A stretch of DNA of 64,000 bases from Ruminococcus bromii (GCF_002834225.1 NZ_NNSR01000028.1:1-64000); one strand, 5' to 3'; counted from the first letter of the stretch, positions 8,889-17,700 are shown. Translations and numbers: made by a program. Notes: generated by a model from the letters alone, not told the origin.

Positions 8889-9290
8889 TTATGCTTTGTT
8901 CTTAACAGCACCGATAATGTAAAGTGCAGGAATAACAAGACCGCAGATAAGAGAGAACACATTAAACTGTGAGCCGCCTATCATACTGATAATTTCGCCT
9001 GCAACACACATAACCGCAACAATAACGCCCCATACAATACATGTGTTTGCCTTGTTCGGAAGTTTTGCATTGATAATGCCGATAATACCTGCAACAAACT
9101 CAGCAACCGCACTGATAAGTGCGAAAACGCCGCCGACATAAAGCATAGTCATATCGTATGTACCGTCGTTAAAAGCTGCAAGTGCGGCGATACCGAGAAC
9201 AGCGATGATTGACACGATCAATGCAATAGCACCGAATACAATCATAAGGATTCCCGTTACTTTAAGAAAAGTTGAACCTTTTGCCTCCAT
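8889..9290 (-). CDS. Small integral membrane protein
   Basis: 133 residues from the ATG at 9290 (MEAKGSTF), chosen because of its AGGAGG ribosome binding site. It has four hydrophobic segments (about 9-32, 48-70, 78-98 and 108-130), a short charged linker (KLPNKAN) and a lysine-rich tail. It resembles DUF4064-type small membrane proteins only in layout. It is a single gene with its own terminator; function unknown. Confidence 0.7.
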   Translation of the reverse strand: MEAKGSTFLKVTGILMIVFGAIALIVSIIAVLGIAALAAFNDGTYDMTMLYVGGVFALISAVAEFVAGIIGIINAKLPNKANTCIVWGVIVAVMCVAGEIISMIGGSQFNVFSLICGLVIPALYIIGAVKNKA

Positions 9291-9437
9291 AGTTTTTCCT
9301 CCTGTCATTAAATAATAAATTCTATGCGCCCTTGCCTTTAAATATTAACCTGACAAAGGGAGCATTTTGTACAAAAGATATCACCGTCCAAGCAGTTATA
9401 TCCTGTAATTGTATTATACTGTTTTAACAGCAAAAAA

Positions 9438-9462
9438 ATATGTGCCAAACGGCACATATTCA
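9438..9462 (-). terminator. Terminator of the sensor/regulator operon
   Basis: Perfect 9-bp stem ATATGTGCC / GGCACATAT with an AAAC loop and a seven-T tract on the minus strand, 12 bp after the response regulator stop. Confidence 0.75.
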
Positions 9463-9473
9463 GAAAAAAGTAT

Positions 9474-10112
9474 TTATTTGTCGTCATTTTTGTTATCAAG
9501 GATTACAATTCCCGCCTCTCTTGCCTTTACGGCAAGCTCTGTTCTCGACTTAAAGCCTGTTTTTTCAAGCATATACTGTATATAGTTTTTGACAGTACCG
9601 GGAGCAATGTAAAGCCTTTTTGCAATTTCCGTGTTTGTATCGCCGCTTGTCAGTTCACGCAAAACCTCAAGCTCTCTTTCCGTAAAATCCGTACTCATTG
9701 CATTGCCGAATCTGATTTCGGGAGTTGTGTCGGGGAACACACGCTCACCGTTCATTGTTCTGTCCATAAGCTCAATGATAGGTTCGGGACTTACCTCTTT
9801 GTACCAAAAGCTGTCAACTCCTGCCAGTCTTGCCCGCTTCAGGTAGGAATATTCAGGCATTGAGGTAACTATGATTATCTTGATTTTCGGGAACTTCTTT
9901 TTAATTCTTTCAGCCGCCTCAAGACCGCTTGCACCCATGGCCGTACAAATATCCATTAAAATCAAATCAACATCTGAATTTTCGCAATGATAATCCGCCA
10001 TATCGGCATTGCTGATTGAGCCTGCCAGCGTATAGCTTTCACTTTGATTTACATACATTTCAAATAAAGTTCTCGGCATTGACTGATCTTCAACTATCAG
10101 TACTCTTGTCAT
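9474..10112 (-). CDS. NarL/LuxR-family response regulator
   Basis: 212 residues from the ATG at 10112 (MTRVLIVEDQS) with a GAGGTG ribosome binding site. The receiver domain has the acidic pair (EDQ), phosphoacceptor Asp in LILMDICT (about residue 54), Thr in IIVTSMPE and Lys in FWYKEVS. The C-terminal LuxR/GerE helix-turn-helix starts at FTERELEVLRELTSGDTNTE. It is the last gene of a three-gene operon and overlaps the histidine kinase by 23 bp, so it is very likely that kinase's partner. Target genes are unknown; a lone receiver-domain gene and a membrane protein lie downstream. Confidence 0.9.
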   Translation of the reverse strand: MTRVLIVEDQSMPRTLFEMYVNQSESYTLAGSISNADMADYHCENSDVDLILMDICTAMGASGLEAAERIKKKFPKIKIIIVTSMPEYSYLKRARLAGVDSFWYKEVSPEPIIELMDRTMNGERVFPDTTPEIRFGNAMSTDFTERELEVLRELTSGDTNTEIAKRLYIAPGTVKNYIQYMLEKTGFKSRTELAVKAREAGIVILDNKNDDK

Positions 10113-11397
10113 ATTGAAGCACCTCACTTTTTGGAATTGTGATTTCAAGAACAAAAATTTCGGAAGTCGATATTTTCATGCTTCCGCCGATTTGCTCCGC
10201 TTTTTTTCTTACGGAAGAAAGTCCGCCGCCCTCGTTAATTTTTCGGGGAGGTTTTCTGCCGTTATTCTTGAATTTAAAGATATAATTTTCACCGTCGTCA
10301 AGACTTTCAAGAAGCATTTTATCCGCCTTGGCGTGTCTTGCGGCATTGTTAAGACATTGCAATGCTGCAAAGGTCAGCACCCGTGCAACCGCATTATTGT
10401 CTGTCGGAAGATTGCCGGCTATTTCAAGCGTTATGCCCACCAGCCTTGCGGCATTTTCAATATCCTTAGCAAAGTTTTCGTCTTTGCGGTCGTTCTCTGC
10501 GGTGTTTAAAACAGCAATATTGTTTCTCCACATTTCAAGCAATTCTTTATTATTTTCAGGCAGATTATTGTTTTCGAGATACTTTCTTGTTGCTATGAGA
10601 GTGCTTCCGAGCCTGTCATGAATTATCTCCTTTGTGCGGAGAATTTCTTCTTCTCTTGTCAGGTCACAGACCATTTCATTGTATTTTTTCAGATGAACAT
10701 TAACCTTTTTCAGCTCGCCTATCTCATATTCCAAAATTGAAGTCAGCTTCGTAAACTCTGTTATGTCGGTTGCGACAAGCTGAAAATATGACTTTGAAAA
10801 AATTTCCGTTTCCGACAACGAAAAGCTGAAAACTCTGCCGTCATTTAATCTGACTGTAAATGTTCCGTCATTTTCATATTGAGAAACCTCTTTTATCTTT
10901 TCTCTGAAAGGCGCTGCAATGTTAAGCGATTTACCCGTAAGCTCAAGGCATATACTCTCCATAAGGTTATTTTTCAGCACAACAAGTCCGTTTTTATCAA
11001 AATAGCAAAGTCCGGCAGGCAGACCGTCAAAGCTCTCCTTGATTGACATTGCGGAAATATTGTTGTTCCTGCAGCGGTGAAGCCTTGCCGTTATGTACAC
11101 AGACATTGCCGTGCAGTATGCCGTTATACCGACAGACAGAGCAAACGGCATTCTGCCGAAAAATTCAGCCATTATGTTAATTGAATTGTCATAGTAAATT
11201 TTACTCAGAATCTGAGTACTTACCAAAAACATTGCCGATGAAATCACCGCAATAGCAACAGCCGAAACCGACCTCCACAATTTGATTTTATACAGAAAAG
11301 ACACTGTTGCGTTGTGGATTGCCATACAGGTGACAACAAACTGTACGCTCATCAGTGCAACGCAAATGAATGAACGCATTTCAAACACGGGAGTCAT
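10090..11397 (-). CDS. Sensor histidine kinase (NarL-partner type)
   Basis: 435 residues. Three N-terminal hydrophobic segments (about 8-30, 41-65 and 80-103) precede a PAS-like region (GLCYFDKNGLVVLKNN). A phosphoacceptor motif follows (KEIIHDRLGSTLIATRKYL, His near residue 265) and a GHKL ATPase domain (LQCLNNAARHAKAD, FKNNGRK, GGGLSSVRKKAEQIGG). The HDRLG form of the H box is the DesK/LiaS-like class that pairs with LuxR-type regulators, which fits the overlapping downstream gene. Its start overlaps the upstream sensor's stop (ATGA). It probably sits in the cytoplasmic membrane; the signal is unknown. Confidence 0.85.
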   Translation of the reverse strand: MTPVFEMRSFICVALMSVQFVVTCMAIHNATVSFLYKIKLWRSVSAVAIAVISSAMFLVSTQILSKIYYDNSINIMAEFFGRMPFALSVGITAYCTAMSVYITARLHRCRNNNISAMSIKESFDGLPAGLCYFDKNGLVVLKNNLMESICLELTGKSLNIAAPFREKIKEVSQYENDGTFTVRLNDGRVFSFSLSETEIFSKSYFQLVATDITEFTKLTSILEYEIGELKKVNVHLKKYNEMVCDLTREEEILRTKEIIHDRLGSTLIATRKYLENNNLPENNKELLEMWRNNIAVLNTAENDRKDENFAKDIENAARLVGITLEIAGNLPTDNNAVARVLTFAALQCLNNAARHAKADKMLLESLDDGENYIFKFKNNGRKPPRKINEGGGLSSVRKKAEQIGGSMKISTSEIFVLEITIPKSEVLQYDKSTDS

Positions 11398-13061
11398 ATG
11401 CCGTCACCTCCGCTCTGCATACGAACAAACACAAACAGCGTGTCGGCGTCATATTCCGTGGTGACATTTCCGCCGAGTTTTGTAATATCGTCAAGTAAAT
11501 CATCGGGAATTTTCATTTCATTTTTGCTGTCACAATTGATTTTTAAATCAATAAATTTATTATCAGCCTTTAAATTAAACAGCAACGCATCTGTGCAATT
11601 CATTTTGAGTCTTATAAATTCTCCGATAAATTTGAAGATTGCAATTGACTTTTCAGCGGATATTTCTCCCGATACATTGCTGAAAAACGAACAGGAAATT
11701 CCGTAAACAGAAATGTACTCGGCAAGTTCTCGGATACTGTTTTCAAGCTCAAAAGCATTCAGCATTTTTCTGCTTTTTGCCATAATGAACAGATTGCTTA
11801 TTCTCTTGATGTAAACATTCACAACACAGGCACGGGCATAATTGACCGAAATATCTCCGCTGTTATTTTCAATGTTTTTGAGTATATTTTCAAGGTCGCA
11901 AAGCTGCGGGCGGATAAATTCGGTTATGTTGTCATAGAGCTTGTTCTGTTCGGTTACTGCCGCTCTGCGTTTTTTCAGCTCTGCCTCTGATTTCAAGATT
12001 ACATTGTATTCTGAAATCTGTTCCTTAATCTCCGAAAGCTCTCTGTTAATTCGGTTAATTGCCGATATGTCTTCCGTCCAAACTGCCTTACCGCCTTTTA
12101 TATTATGCTTTTTAAGAATTATATTTTCATCAATCACAACGCTGTTACCGTTTTTCAGAACAACATTTTTTGAAACATTTGCCGCATTTTTTGAGCGGTA
12201 TTTCATATTGCCCTCATTGTCAAATATGAGAGCGTTAAGATTTGACGCATTGAAAAAATTGCCGTAACCCGTATTTGACGGCACAAGACCTATCTGAATA
12301 AGGCTTTCCCATAAAGCAATTGATGCAAAACAGAACACCTCGGGAACATTGTAAATTCTGAGTCCCGAATATCCGTGATTCAGATTGTTCCAAACGGTAT
12401 AAATTATTGCGACAAGAATTATTACAATCGGAATCCACAGCTTTTTGCGTGTTGCGGAAATTCTGCATTGATTGATTGAAAGCACAATTGACGAAAGCAC
12501 AAGTATAAAAATCCACACTACAATTACATAGTAAACAGGACCGTAGCTGTATTGTTTGTTCCAATTGTGAAAATCGGGTTCAAATACAAAAGCAAGCTGA
12601 TGTAAATCGTTTGTCATAACAAGCAGCACAAGAACGGCGGCAGGTATAATCAAAAGATATTTTCGGTTATTTGTATTTTCAGGCTTGCCTATATTCAGCG
12701 TTGCAAAAAACATCATAAGCGGCAAAAACACCATTGCTATGTAATATGAATACCAAAGGTACCGTCCGTATGTGTTGATGTCGGCAGGGCTGTTGTATTT
12801 TATGGCACGAAGAGCCATCCACAAGAGCATAAGCGTTGCGGATATCACAAGGCAGATTCTTATATTCTTCTGAACAATGCGATATGAAACAGACACACCC
12901 CAGCCTATAATAAGCCCCGAAAAAATAATAACATCAAAATTTTCCATATAATTATCTACTGAGGAAGTAAGATGAGAAAAAATTCTCACCGCACCGCCAA
13001 ACAGGAATATAATTATCCCGATAACAGTCAGAAGTTTTGTTTTGTCTACTTTGCGAACCAT
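11394..13061 (-). CDS. Multi-pass membrane sensor with degenerate kinase-like C-terminus
   Basis: 555 residues. The N-terminal half has about eight hydrophobic segments and resembles the 7TM sensor domain of some clostridial histidine kinases. The middle is a PAS-like segment (ALIFDNEGNMKYRSKNA) followed by a long helical region (about 340-400). The C-terminal 150 residues resemble a kinase core in layout but show no clear H box, N box or GxG ATP lid, so it may be a non-catalytic signal input subunit. It is the first gene of the operon and overlaps the true kinase by 4 bp, which suggests a complex of two sensors. The start has a GGTGG ribosome binding site. Confidence 0.65.
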   Translation of the reverse strand: MVRKVDKTKLLTVIGIIIFLFGGAVRIFSHLTSSVDNYMENFDVIIFSGLIIGWGVSVSYRIVQKNIRICLVISATLMLLWMALRAIKYNSPADINTYGRYLWYSYYIAMVFLPLMMFFATLNIGKPENTNNRKYLLIIPAAVLVLLVMTNDLHQLAFVFEPDFHNWNKQYSYGPVYYVIVVWIFILVLSSIVLSINQCRISATRKKLWIPIVIILVAIIYTVWNNLNHGYSGLRIYNVPEVFCFASIALWESLIQIGLVPSNTGYGNFFNASNLNALIFDNEGNMKYRSKNAANVSKNVVLKNGNSVVIDENIILKKHNIKGGKAVWTEDISAINRINRELSEIKEQISEYNVILKSEAELKKRRAAVTEQNKLYDNITEFIRPQLCDLENILKNIENNSGDISVNYARACVVNVYIKRISNLFIMAKSRKMLNAFELENSIRELAEYISVYGISCSFFSNVSGEISAEKSIAIFKFIGEFIRLKMNCTDALLFNLKADNKFIDLKINCDSKNEMKIPDDLLDDITKLGGNVTTEYDADTLFVFVRMQSGGDGI

Positions 13062-13352
13062 ATGCCACCAACCGGTTAATTTTAAATAGATTTTATGTGA
13101 ATCGCCAAATTAAGATTGTATCACTTTATTACATAATAACACAAAGATATTGATTATACAATTGAATATCTTCTTAAAAAACAAAATTAGGGTTGATAAA
13201 TTCCGACTCTGTATCAATATCGGCACCGACAGACAAAGTCATACTTTCAGATAAAACACAAAGACCCCTTATGACAATTATTATGATATTGCCATAAGGG
13301 GGTTATCATTTATTCATTTTTACTGCTGTTCATAAAACAAATCTGCTCAGGT
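13062..13352. other. Intergenic region upstream of the sensor operon
   Basis: AT-rich. It contains a minus-strand TACAAT -10-like box near 13115 that may start the sensor operon, and the hairpin listed at 13264-13303. Nothing coding was seen. Confidence 0.5.
13264..13303 (-). terminator. Terminator after the Ig-like surface protein
   Basis: ACCCCTTATG and CATAAGGGGGT arms with a 19-nt loop; T-rich on the minus strand side. It lies downstream of the gene ending at 13353. Confidence 0.55.
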
Positions 13353-14099
13353 TTAAATTTTGTTTTTTCGTTTTTTCATATAGATTACAGCTGCGGCAGA
13401 AATTATCAGAGCAAACAAAATTGCTGTCAATATTATTCCGCCTGTTTGAACTGCGTCTGCGTTGTTGTTGATTTGAGTGCCGTTGCCTGAGGAGTCAAGC
13501 GGGGTTGTTTCAGATGCAGCCGAATCTGAAGAATCAATGGGTTTTGTTTCAGATGCAGCCGAATCCGATGGGTTCGGTACGGTCGGTTTGGTCGGGGTAA
13601 CAGCTGAATTGTCAACAATTACATTTGCGGTATCGGTAATACCGTTTGCCGCTGCAGTAATGACAGCTTTACCCTCCTTATGACCTGTAACAACACCAAA
13701 ATTATCAACCGTTGCTATGCTTTCATCAGATGAAGTGTATGTAATCTTACTGTTTATCTGTGAAGCAACTGGCTGAACAGTCTTGTCAAGTTTTTGAGAC
13801 TCATCAACCTTTACGGCAACATAAAAAAGTTGGTCGTCAGACGCTGTTGAACCACCGAAGTTATCAATTGCAATTGTGATTGAATCAACACCGGTAAAGT
13901 TAATTTTTTCTCTTGAACGGGCTGAAACGCAATTATTCTTACTGCTCCAGTTGTTATCGTATTCAAGCTTCATATCAGCACCGTCCGCTTTATATGCGTG
14001 ATTCTGACTGCCTGTACCTCTGTCCGTAGCGGTAGCAACATCAAGCTGTGAGGTGTCGATTATCTGAACTCCTCTTGTACCTGTGTTTGTGTCAACCAT
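13353..14099 (-). CDS. Big_2 domain surface protein, apparently 5'-truncated
   Basis: 248 residues from the ATG at 14099. The middle holds a bacterial Ig-like (Big_2) domain (ITYTSSDESIATVDNFGVVTG, then GKAVITAAANG). A Ser/Pro/Thr-rich stalk with two repeated blocks (SDSAASET) follows. The end is a hydrophobic segment and a positive tail (KKRKNKI), typical of a membrane-anchored surface protein. There is no signal peptide, although export is required by this layout. The frame stays open for about 22 codons upstream of the ATG without a start or ribosome binding site. I infer a remnant that has lost its 5' end. Confidence 0.6.
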   Translation of the reverse strand: MVDTNTGTRGVQIIDTSQLDVATATDRGTGSQNHAYKADGADMKLEYDNNWSSKNNCVSARSREKINFTGVDSITIAIDNFGGSTASDDQLFYVAVKVDESQKLDKTVQPVASQINSKITYTSSDESIATVDNFGVVTGHKEGKAVITAAANGITDTANVIVDNSAVTPTKPTVPNPSDSAASETKPIDSSDSAASETTPLDSSGNGTQINNNADAVQTGGIILTAILFALIISAAAVIYMKKRKNKI

Positions 14100-14243
14100 T
14101 GAAGATGAAACATATTCTTCCGAAGCCGTAAGAGTGGTTAGATGTCTTTCCTCATTATAAACAAGTTATCAATTACATTGCCGTAATTATTGTGCAGTTT
14201 TTGAAATAAAAGTTATTTTATAATAATCTTCACAAACAACAAA

Positions 14244-14271
14244 AAGCACCTTACATATTCGTAAAGTGCTT
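14244..14271 (-). terminator. Hairpin terminator
   Basis: AAGCAC-TTTAC and GTAAG-GTGCTT arms and a T-rich tail on the minus strand, overlapping the stop of the short gene tail at 14270. Confidence 0.5.
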
Positions 14272-14332
14272 AATCTGCTTCTTCTGTTTTAACCGTTCTT
14301 GCTCTCGGCTTTTTGGGAGCGTCAGACTTGAC
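14270..14332 (-). pseudogene. Possible 3' remnant of a gene
   Basis: Between two terminators an open frame reads EVKSDAPKKPRARTVKTEEA and Asp, then TAA. It has the lysine/proline-rich composition of a genuine protein C-terminus and a terminator directly after its stop, but no start or body upstream. I cannot name the parent gene; it may be coincidental. Confidence 0.25.
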
Positions 14333-14340
14333 CTCTAAAA

Positions 14341-14366
14341 AACCGCCCCTTTTACGGAGCGGTTAA
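14341..14366 (-). terminator. Terminator of the dnaX-ybaB-recR transcript
   Basis: AACCGCTCC / GGGGCGGTT stem with a GTAAAA loop, followed by TTTTTTA on the minus strand, about 150 bp beyond recR. Confidence 0.7.
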
Positions 14367-14369
14367 GAT

Positions 14370-14480
14370 TTATGCAGGAATATATTCCGATTTTCTCGGA
14401 ATTTTTAAAAAAGAATTAACAATAGGTAAATCAACATCATAAACGGCGGTTAATTTTCGCAGTAGCTTCCGCCTTTTCAC
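14370..14480 (-). CDS. Candidate 36-residue protein after recR
   Basis: A GTG at 14480, 9 bp after AGGG, opens a frame beginning MKRRKLLRKL and ending KSEYIPA at a TAA 4 bp before the terminator. It is in the same frame as recR, so the recR stop is followed by an unbroken 46-codon stretch. The basic N-terminus and position in the operon suggest a real small protein, but no family was recognised. Confidence 0.35.
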   Translation of the reverse strand: MKRRKLLRKLTAVYDVDLPIVNSFLKIPRKSEYIPA

Positions 14481-14513
14481 TGCTGTAAACCCTACTTTGG
14501 AAAGTGAGTGAAA

Positions 14514-15116
14514 TTAAATTTCATTCCTGCCCTCAAGAGCCTTTGCAAGGGTGTATTCATCGGCATATTCAAGATCGCCGCCAACGGGGATACCGTAGGC
14601 AAGCCTCGTCACCTTTACACCAAGTGGCTTTAAGAGCTTTGAAATATACAAAGCCGTTGCGTCACCCTCAACAGTCGGATTGGTTGCCATAATGACCTCT
14701 TCAACCGATTCCTCGTTAAGCCTTGAAAGCAGTTCTTTTATAGTAAGATTGTCGGGGCCGATACCGTTAAGCGGCGAAATTGAACCGTGGAGAACATGAT
14801 AAACGCCCTTAAATTCGTGGGTGTTTTCAATTGCCGTAGCATCTCTCGGAGTTTCAACAACGCAGATAACGGAATGATTCCTTGCGGGATTTGCACACAC
14901 GGGACAAAGGTCTTTGTCTGTAAGATTACAGCATTTACTGCAATAGTGAATCTTTGTGTGGGCATCCATCACCGCACCTGCAAGCTGTTCTGCTTCAGTC
15001 TTTGACAGATTGAGAACATAATACGCAAGCCTTTGAGCGGTTTTGTTGCCGATCCCCGGCATTCTTTCAAACTGCTCCACCAAATTTTCAAGCGGAGCAA
15101 CATTATATCCCGACAT
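14514..15116 (-). CDS. recR: Recombination protein RecR
   Basis: 200 residues, the usual length. RecR forms a DNA clamp and works with RecF/RecO to load RecA at gaps. It has the helix-hairpin-helix ([20 protein letters not shown]), a C4 zinc finger ([16 protein letters not shown]) and the Toprim domain ([12 protein letters not shown] ... [16 protein letters not shown]). It is third in the conserved dnaX-ybaB-recR order, 2 bp after ybaB. Confidence 0.97.
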   Translation of the reverse strand: MSGYNVAPLENLVEQFERMPGIGNKTAQRLAYYVLNLSKTEAEQLAGAVMDAHTKIHYCSKCCNLTDKDLCPVCANPARNHSVICVVETPRDATAIENTHEFKGVYHVLHGSISPLNGIGPDNLTIKELLSRLNEESVEEVIMATNPTVEGDATALYISKLLKPLGVKVTRLAYGIPVGGDLEYADEYTLAKALEGRNEI

Positions 15117-15118
15117 AA

Positions 15119-15469
15119 TCAGAACATTCCCGGAATGTTAAGTCCGCCCGAGATTGTTTCCATTTTGCTCTCTTTTTCCTTGGCGGCTGCTCTGATTGCT
15201 TCATTTGCGGCTGCCATAACAAGGTCTGCGAGCATTTCTACATCTTCAGGGTCAACAACCTCGGGTGAAATTTCAACCTTTGTAAGTTCCATTTTGCCTG
15301 TCACGGTAACCTTTACCGCACCGCCGCCTGCTGCTGCCTCATACTCTTTTGCCTCAAGCTCCTTTGATGCTGCCTCCATATCGTCCTGAAGCTTCTGAGC
15401 CTGACGGGCAAGCTGCTGAATGTTGTTTGCTCCGCCGCTGCCGTAACCCTTTGGTAATCTTGCTTTCAT
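15119..15469 (-). CDS. ybaB: YbaB/EbfC nucleoid-associated protein
   Basis: 116 residues. Small dimeric DNA-binding protein of the YbaB/EbfC family. The signature is a glutamine-rich N-terminus, the helix [20 protein letters not shown], the strand [20 protein letters not shown] and the tail MFxL-like end GGLNIPGMF. It has a GAAAGGAAG ribosome binding site and lies between dnaX and recR, the standard neighbourhood. Confidence 0.95.
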   Translation of the reverse strand: MKARLPKGYGSGGANNIQQLARQAQKLQDDMEAASKELEAKEYEAAAGGGAVKVTVTGKMELTKVEISPEVVDPEDVEMLADLVMAAANEAIRAAAKEKESKMETISGGLNIPGMF

Positions 15470-15488
15470 AATTTTATCTTCCTTTCGG

Positions 15489-17222
15489 TTATTTTTGTGT
15501 TATTATTACATCGCTTCCCTGCAAGCTTTCAACAAGCCTGTCAACGGGATCGGTTTTGTCTTCCTGTTTTGCACTCGGTCTTTTGTACGGACCGAGGTTA
15601 TAGTGCTGACCTGTTGTTTCAAAAATAAGCTGACGGATTTCCTGCCGTCTTTCGTTATTTTTGAGAAGTTCAAAAGCCATTTCGTTATCTGTGTCAATCA
15701 GCATATATTTTCCGCTTGTGTAAGCAGAAGAATTTGCAAATGCCGCCGCAATTGCCCTTGAAACAGGTTTCATATTATTGACTACCTCCGCCCAATCGGG
15801 GAAGGGCTGTGCGTTGTTATAGATTGCGTCAAGGTCAACGCTCTGCCTTTGAACTGCTTTTTTAGGTGCGGAAGCTGTCAAAACAGGCTGTTCCTGTGCA
15901 GGCTGACCCTGAATTTTCGTTGTCGGAGCAACAGGCTCATCCTTTTCCGTTTCAACAACAGGCTTTACTTCCTGCACTTTTTCGGGTTCGGATTTTTGAA
16001 CCTCCGGTTTTGGAGGTTCACTCTGAACAGGCTGTGACACAGCTTGTACCTGTTCGGGAACACAGTTTACCCTTATTCCCTTTTTAACTGCCTTTTCAAG
16101 GGCGGTTACCCTTGCGGTCAAAGCCTCAACCGTTCCGTCAAGCTCTGCCGACGACAGCTTTACAACCGCCATTTCAAGCTCTGTTCTGTCGCCTGTTCCC
16201 CTACCCATATTCTGATATGCCCTTGAAAGCACATCCATATAATAAACAATGTCGGCAAGTGACAGATAATCCGACTGGACTTGAGCCTGCTCAAACTCAT
16301 CGTCAGCCATAATAATGATATCTCTCGGATTTTTCACCGACTTTATCAGCATAAGCGTTCTGAAATGCGAAAGCAGTTCATCGCAGAGCCTTGCCATATC
16401 CTTGGACTCACCGTAAAGCCTGTTGACAATTTCAAGAGCCTTTGCGGTATTCTTATTGATAACGCAGTTAGCAAGCTCAAAAAGATAGGTCTTTCTTGCA
16501 AGTCCTGCGGCACTGCGAACAACATCTTCATCAATGTCTGAGCTGATTGCAATACATCTGTCAAGAAGAGAAAGAGCATCCCGCAACGCACCGTCGGCAA
16601 CAGATGCGGCAAGCAACGCTGCACCATCGCTCAGCGTCACTCCCTCCTGACTTGCAACATAGAGCAGTCTGTCTGCTATTGCACGGGGTGGGATTCTGTG
16701 AAAATCAAAACGCTGGCATCGTGACAGAATTGTCTGCGGAAGCTTGTGAACCTCGGTAGTTGCCAAAATAAAAATTGCGTGCTCGGGAGGTTCTTCAAGC
16801 GTTTTGAGCAAGGCATTAAAAGCCTCGGTTGTGAGCATATGAACCTCGTCGATAATGTAAACCCTGTATTTGCACTTTGACGGCTTAAACTGAACCTCGT
16901 CAATAATCTGGCGAATATCGTCAATTTTTCTGTTGGAGGCGGCATCCATTTCGGTAACATCAAGAATACCGCCGCTGTCGATGCCCTTGCATATTTCACA
17001 TTCACCGCAGGGATTTCCGTTTACGGGATGAAGACAATTGACCGCCTTTGCAAGAATTTTTGCGCAGGTAGTTTTGCCGGTACCCCTTGAACCCGTAAAA
17101 AGATACGCATGGTTAAGACGGTTGGTGCTAAGCTCATTTAAAAGAGTTGTGGTTATATGCTCCTGTCCCGAAACATCGGAAAAGGTTTTAGGTCGCCATT
17201 TTCTGTAAAGTACCTGATACAA
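15489..17222 (-). CDS. dnaX: DNA polymerase III subunits gamma/tau
   Basis: About 577 residues. Clamp-loader ATPase subunit. It has Walker A (GSRGTGKT), the zinc module (CLHPVNGNPCGECEICKG), DEVHML Walker B, sensor 1 TTEVHKLPQTILSRCQ and a Pro/Glu/Gln-rich linker (about 385-470) before the tau-type C-terminus. I favour the TTG at 17222 (reads MYQVLYRKWRP) because AGGGGTG sits 6-7 bp upstream and it matches the family N-terminus; a TTG at 17237 is the alternative. It is first in the operon, directly after the SRP RNA gene. I saw no obvious slippery site for a short gamma form. Confidence 0.95.
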   Translation of the reverse strand: MYQVLYRKWRPKTFSDVSGQEHITTTLLNELSTNRLNHAYLFTGSRGTGKTTCAKILAKAVNCLHPVNGNPCGECEICKGIDSGGILDVTEMDAASNRKIDDIRQIIDEVQFKPSKCKYRVYIIDEVHMLTTEAFNALLKTLEEPPEHAIFILATTEVHKLPQTILSRCQRFDFHRIPPRAIADRLLYVASQEGVTLSDGAALLAASVADGALRDALSLLDRCIAISSDIDEDVVRSAAGLARKTYLFELANCVINKNTAKALEIVNRLYGESKDMARLCDELLSHFRTLMLIKSVKNPRDIIIMADDEFEQAQVQSDYLSLADIVYYMDVLSRAYQNMGRGTGDRTELEMAVVKLSSAELDGTVEALTARVTALEKAVKKGIRVNCVPEQVQAVSQPVQSEPPKPEVQKSEPEKVQEVKPVVETEKDEPVAPTTKIQGQPAQEQPVLTASAPKKAVQRQSVDLDAIYNNAQPFPDWAEVVNNMKPVSRAIAAAFANSSAYTSGKYMLIDTDNEMAFELLKNNERRQEIRQLIFETTGQHYNLGPYKRPSAKQEDKTDPVDRLVESLQGSDVIITQK

Positions 17223-17239
17223 AAATTCACCCCTCAATC

Positions 17240-17276
17240 AACAAAAAATGCAAGCCGTCAGCCGAAACAACGGCAA
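17240..17276 (-). terminator. Weak hairpin between SRP RNA and dnaX
   Basis: GCCGT / ACGGC arms followed by TTGCATTTTTTG on the minus strand. It may end the SRP RNA while letting part of transcription continue into dnaX. Confidence 0.4.
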
Positions 17277-17287
17277 TCGTACAAATG

Positions 17288-17395
17288 AGTGAACGACAGA
17301 CTTACTGCATCGCATCGGCAATACTGCTTAATGCTGCTCGGTTCCCCGCCTGACATGATTCACAGACCCCAATCGCACAGGGCCTGTCGCTCACT
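17288..17395 (-). ncRNA. ffs: Small signal recognition particle RNA (4.5S-like)
   Basis: The minus-strand transcript shows the conserved helix 8 core, TGTCAGG then GGGGAACC (GGAA-type tetraloop) and GAGCAGCATTAAG, which binds Ffh. The 5' GAGCGACAG pairs with 3' CTGTCGTTC, closing a hairpin of about 105 nt. Position immediately before dnaX is typical for Firmicutes. No Alu-domain sequence was recognised upstream, so this is the small form. Ends are approximate. Confidence 0.85.
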
Positions 17396-17529
17396 TAATT
17401 GCACGCTTTTTGACTTCTTGCAATTCTGAACTGAATTATTCATTTCTTTGTTCGTAAAAAGAAATATATTGTACAAAAGAACACCATTGCAAGACAAGCT
17501 GATTGTTCAGTCTGCTTTACAACGAACTT

Positions 17530-17558
17530 ATTATACCATAACCGATTGATAAAATCAA
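17530..17558 (-). promoter_or_regulatory. Sigma-A promoter of SRP RNA / dnaX operon
   Basis: TTGATT, 17 bp, TATAAT on the minus strand, about 130 bp upstream of the mature SRP RNA 5' end. The arms also fold as CATAACC / GGTTATG, which looks like a terminator at first sight. Confidence 0.65.
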
Positions 17559-17608
17559 TAGGTTATGGTTATTTTTATTGTTTGCAGTCACAGAAAGATA
17601 TCGTCTGT

Positions 17609-17641
17609 TTTGCAGCGGCAAACCTTGTTCACCGCTGCAAA
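17609..17641. other. Perfect 10-bp-arm hairpin
   Basis: TTTGCAGCGG and CCGCTGCAAA separated by 13 nt, in the gap between the SRP RNA promoter and the FAD dehydrogenase. Neither strand has a T tract, so terminator function is doubtful. The rest of 17404-17830 holds only the leader of the SRP transcript and the dispersed repeat. Confidence 0.45.
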
Positions 17642-17700
17642 TGAATACACATTTTTGATTAAATCATAAGTTATGTGAATAAACAAAATGTTACATCAAT

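Noticed and set aside
17530-17575. CATAACC/GGTTATG hairpin as terminator of the FAD dehydrogenase region
   Set aside because: No gene converges on it in the right direction, and it coincides with a well-spaced minus-strand promoter for the SRP RNA.
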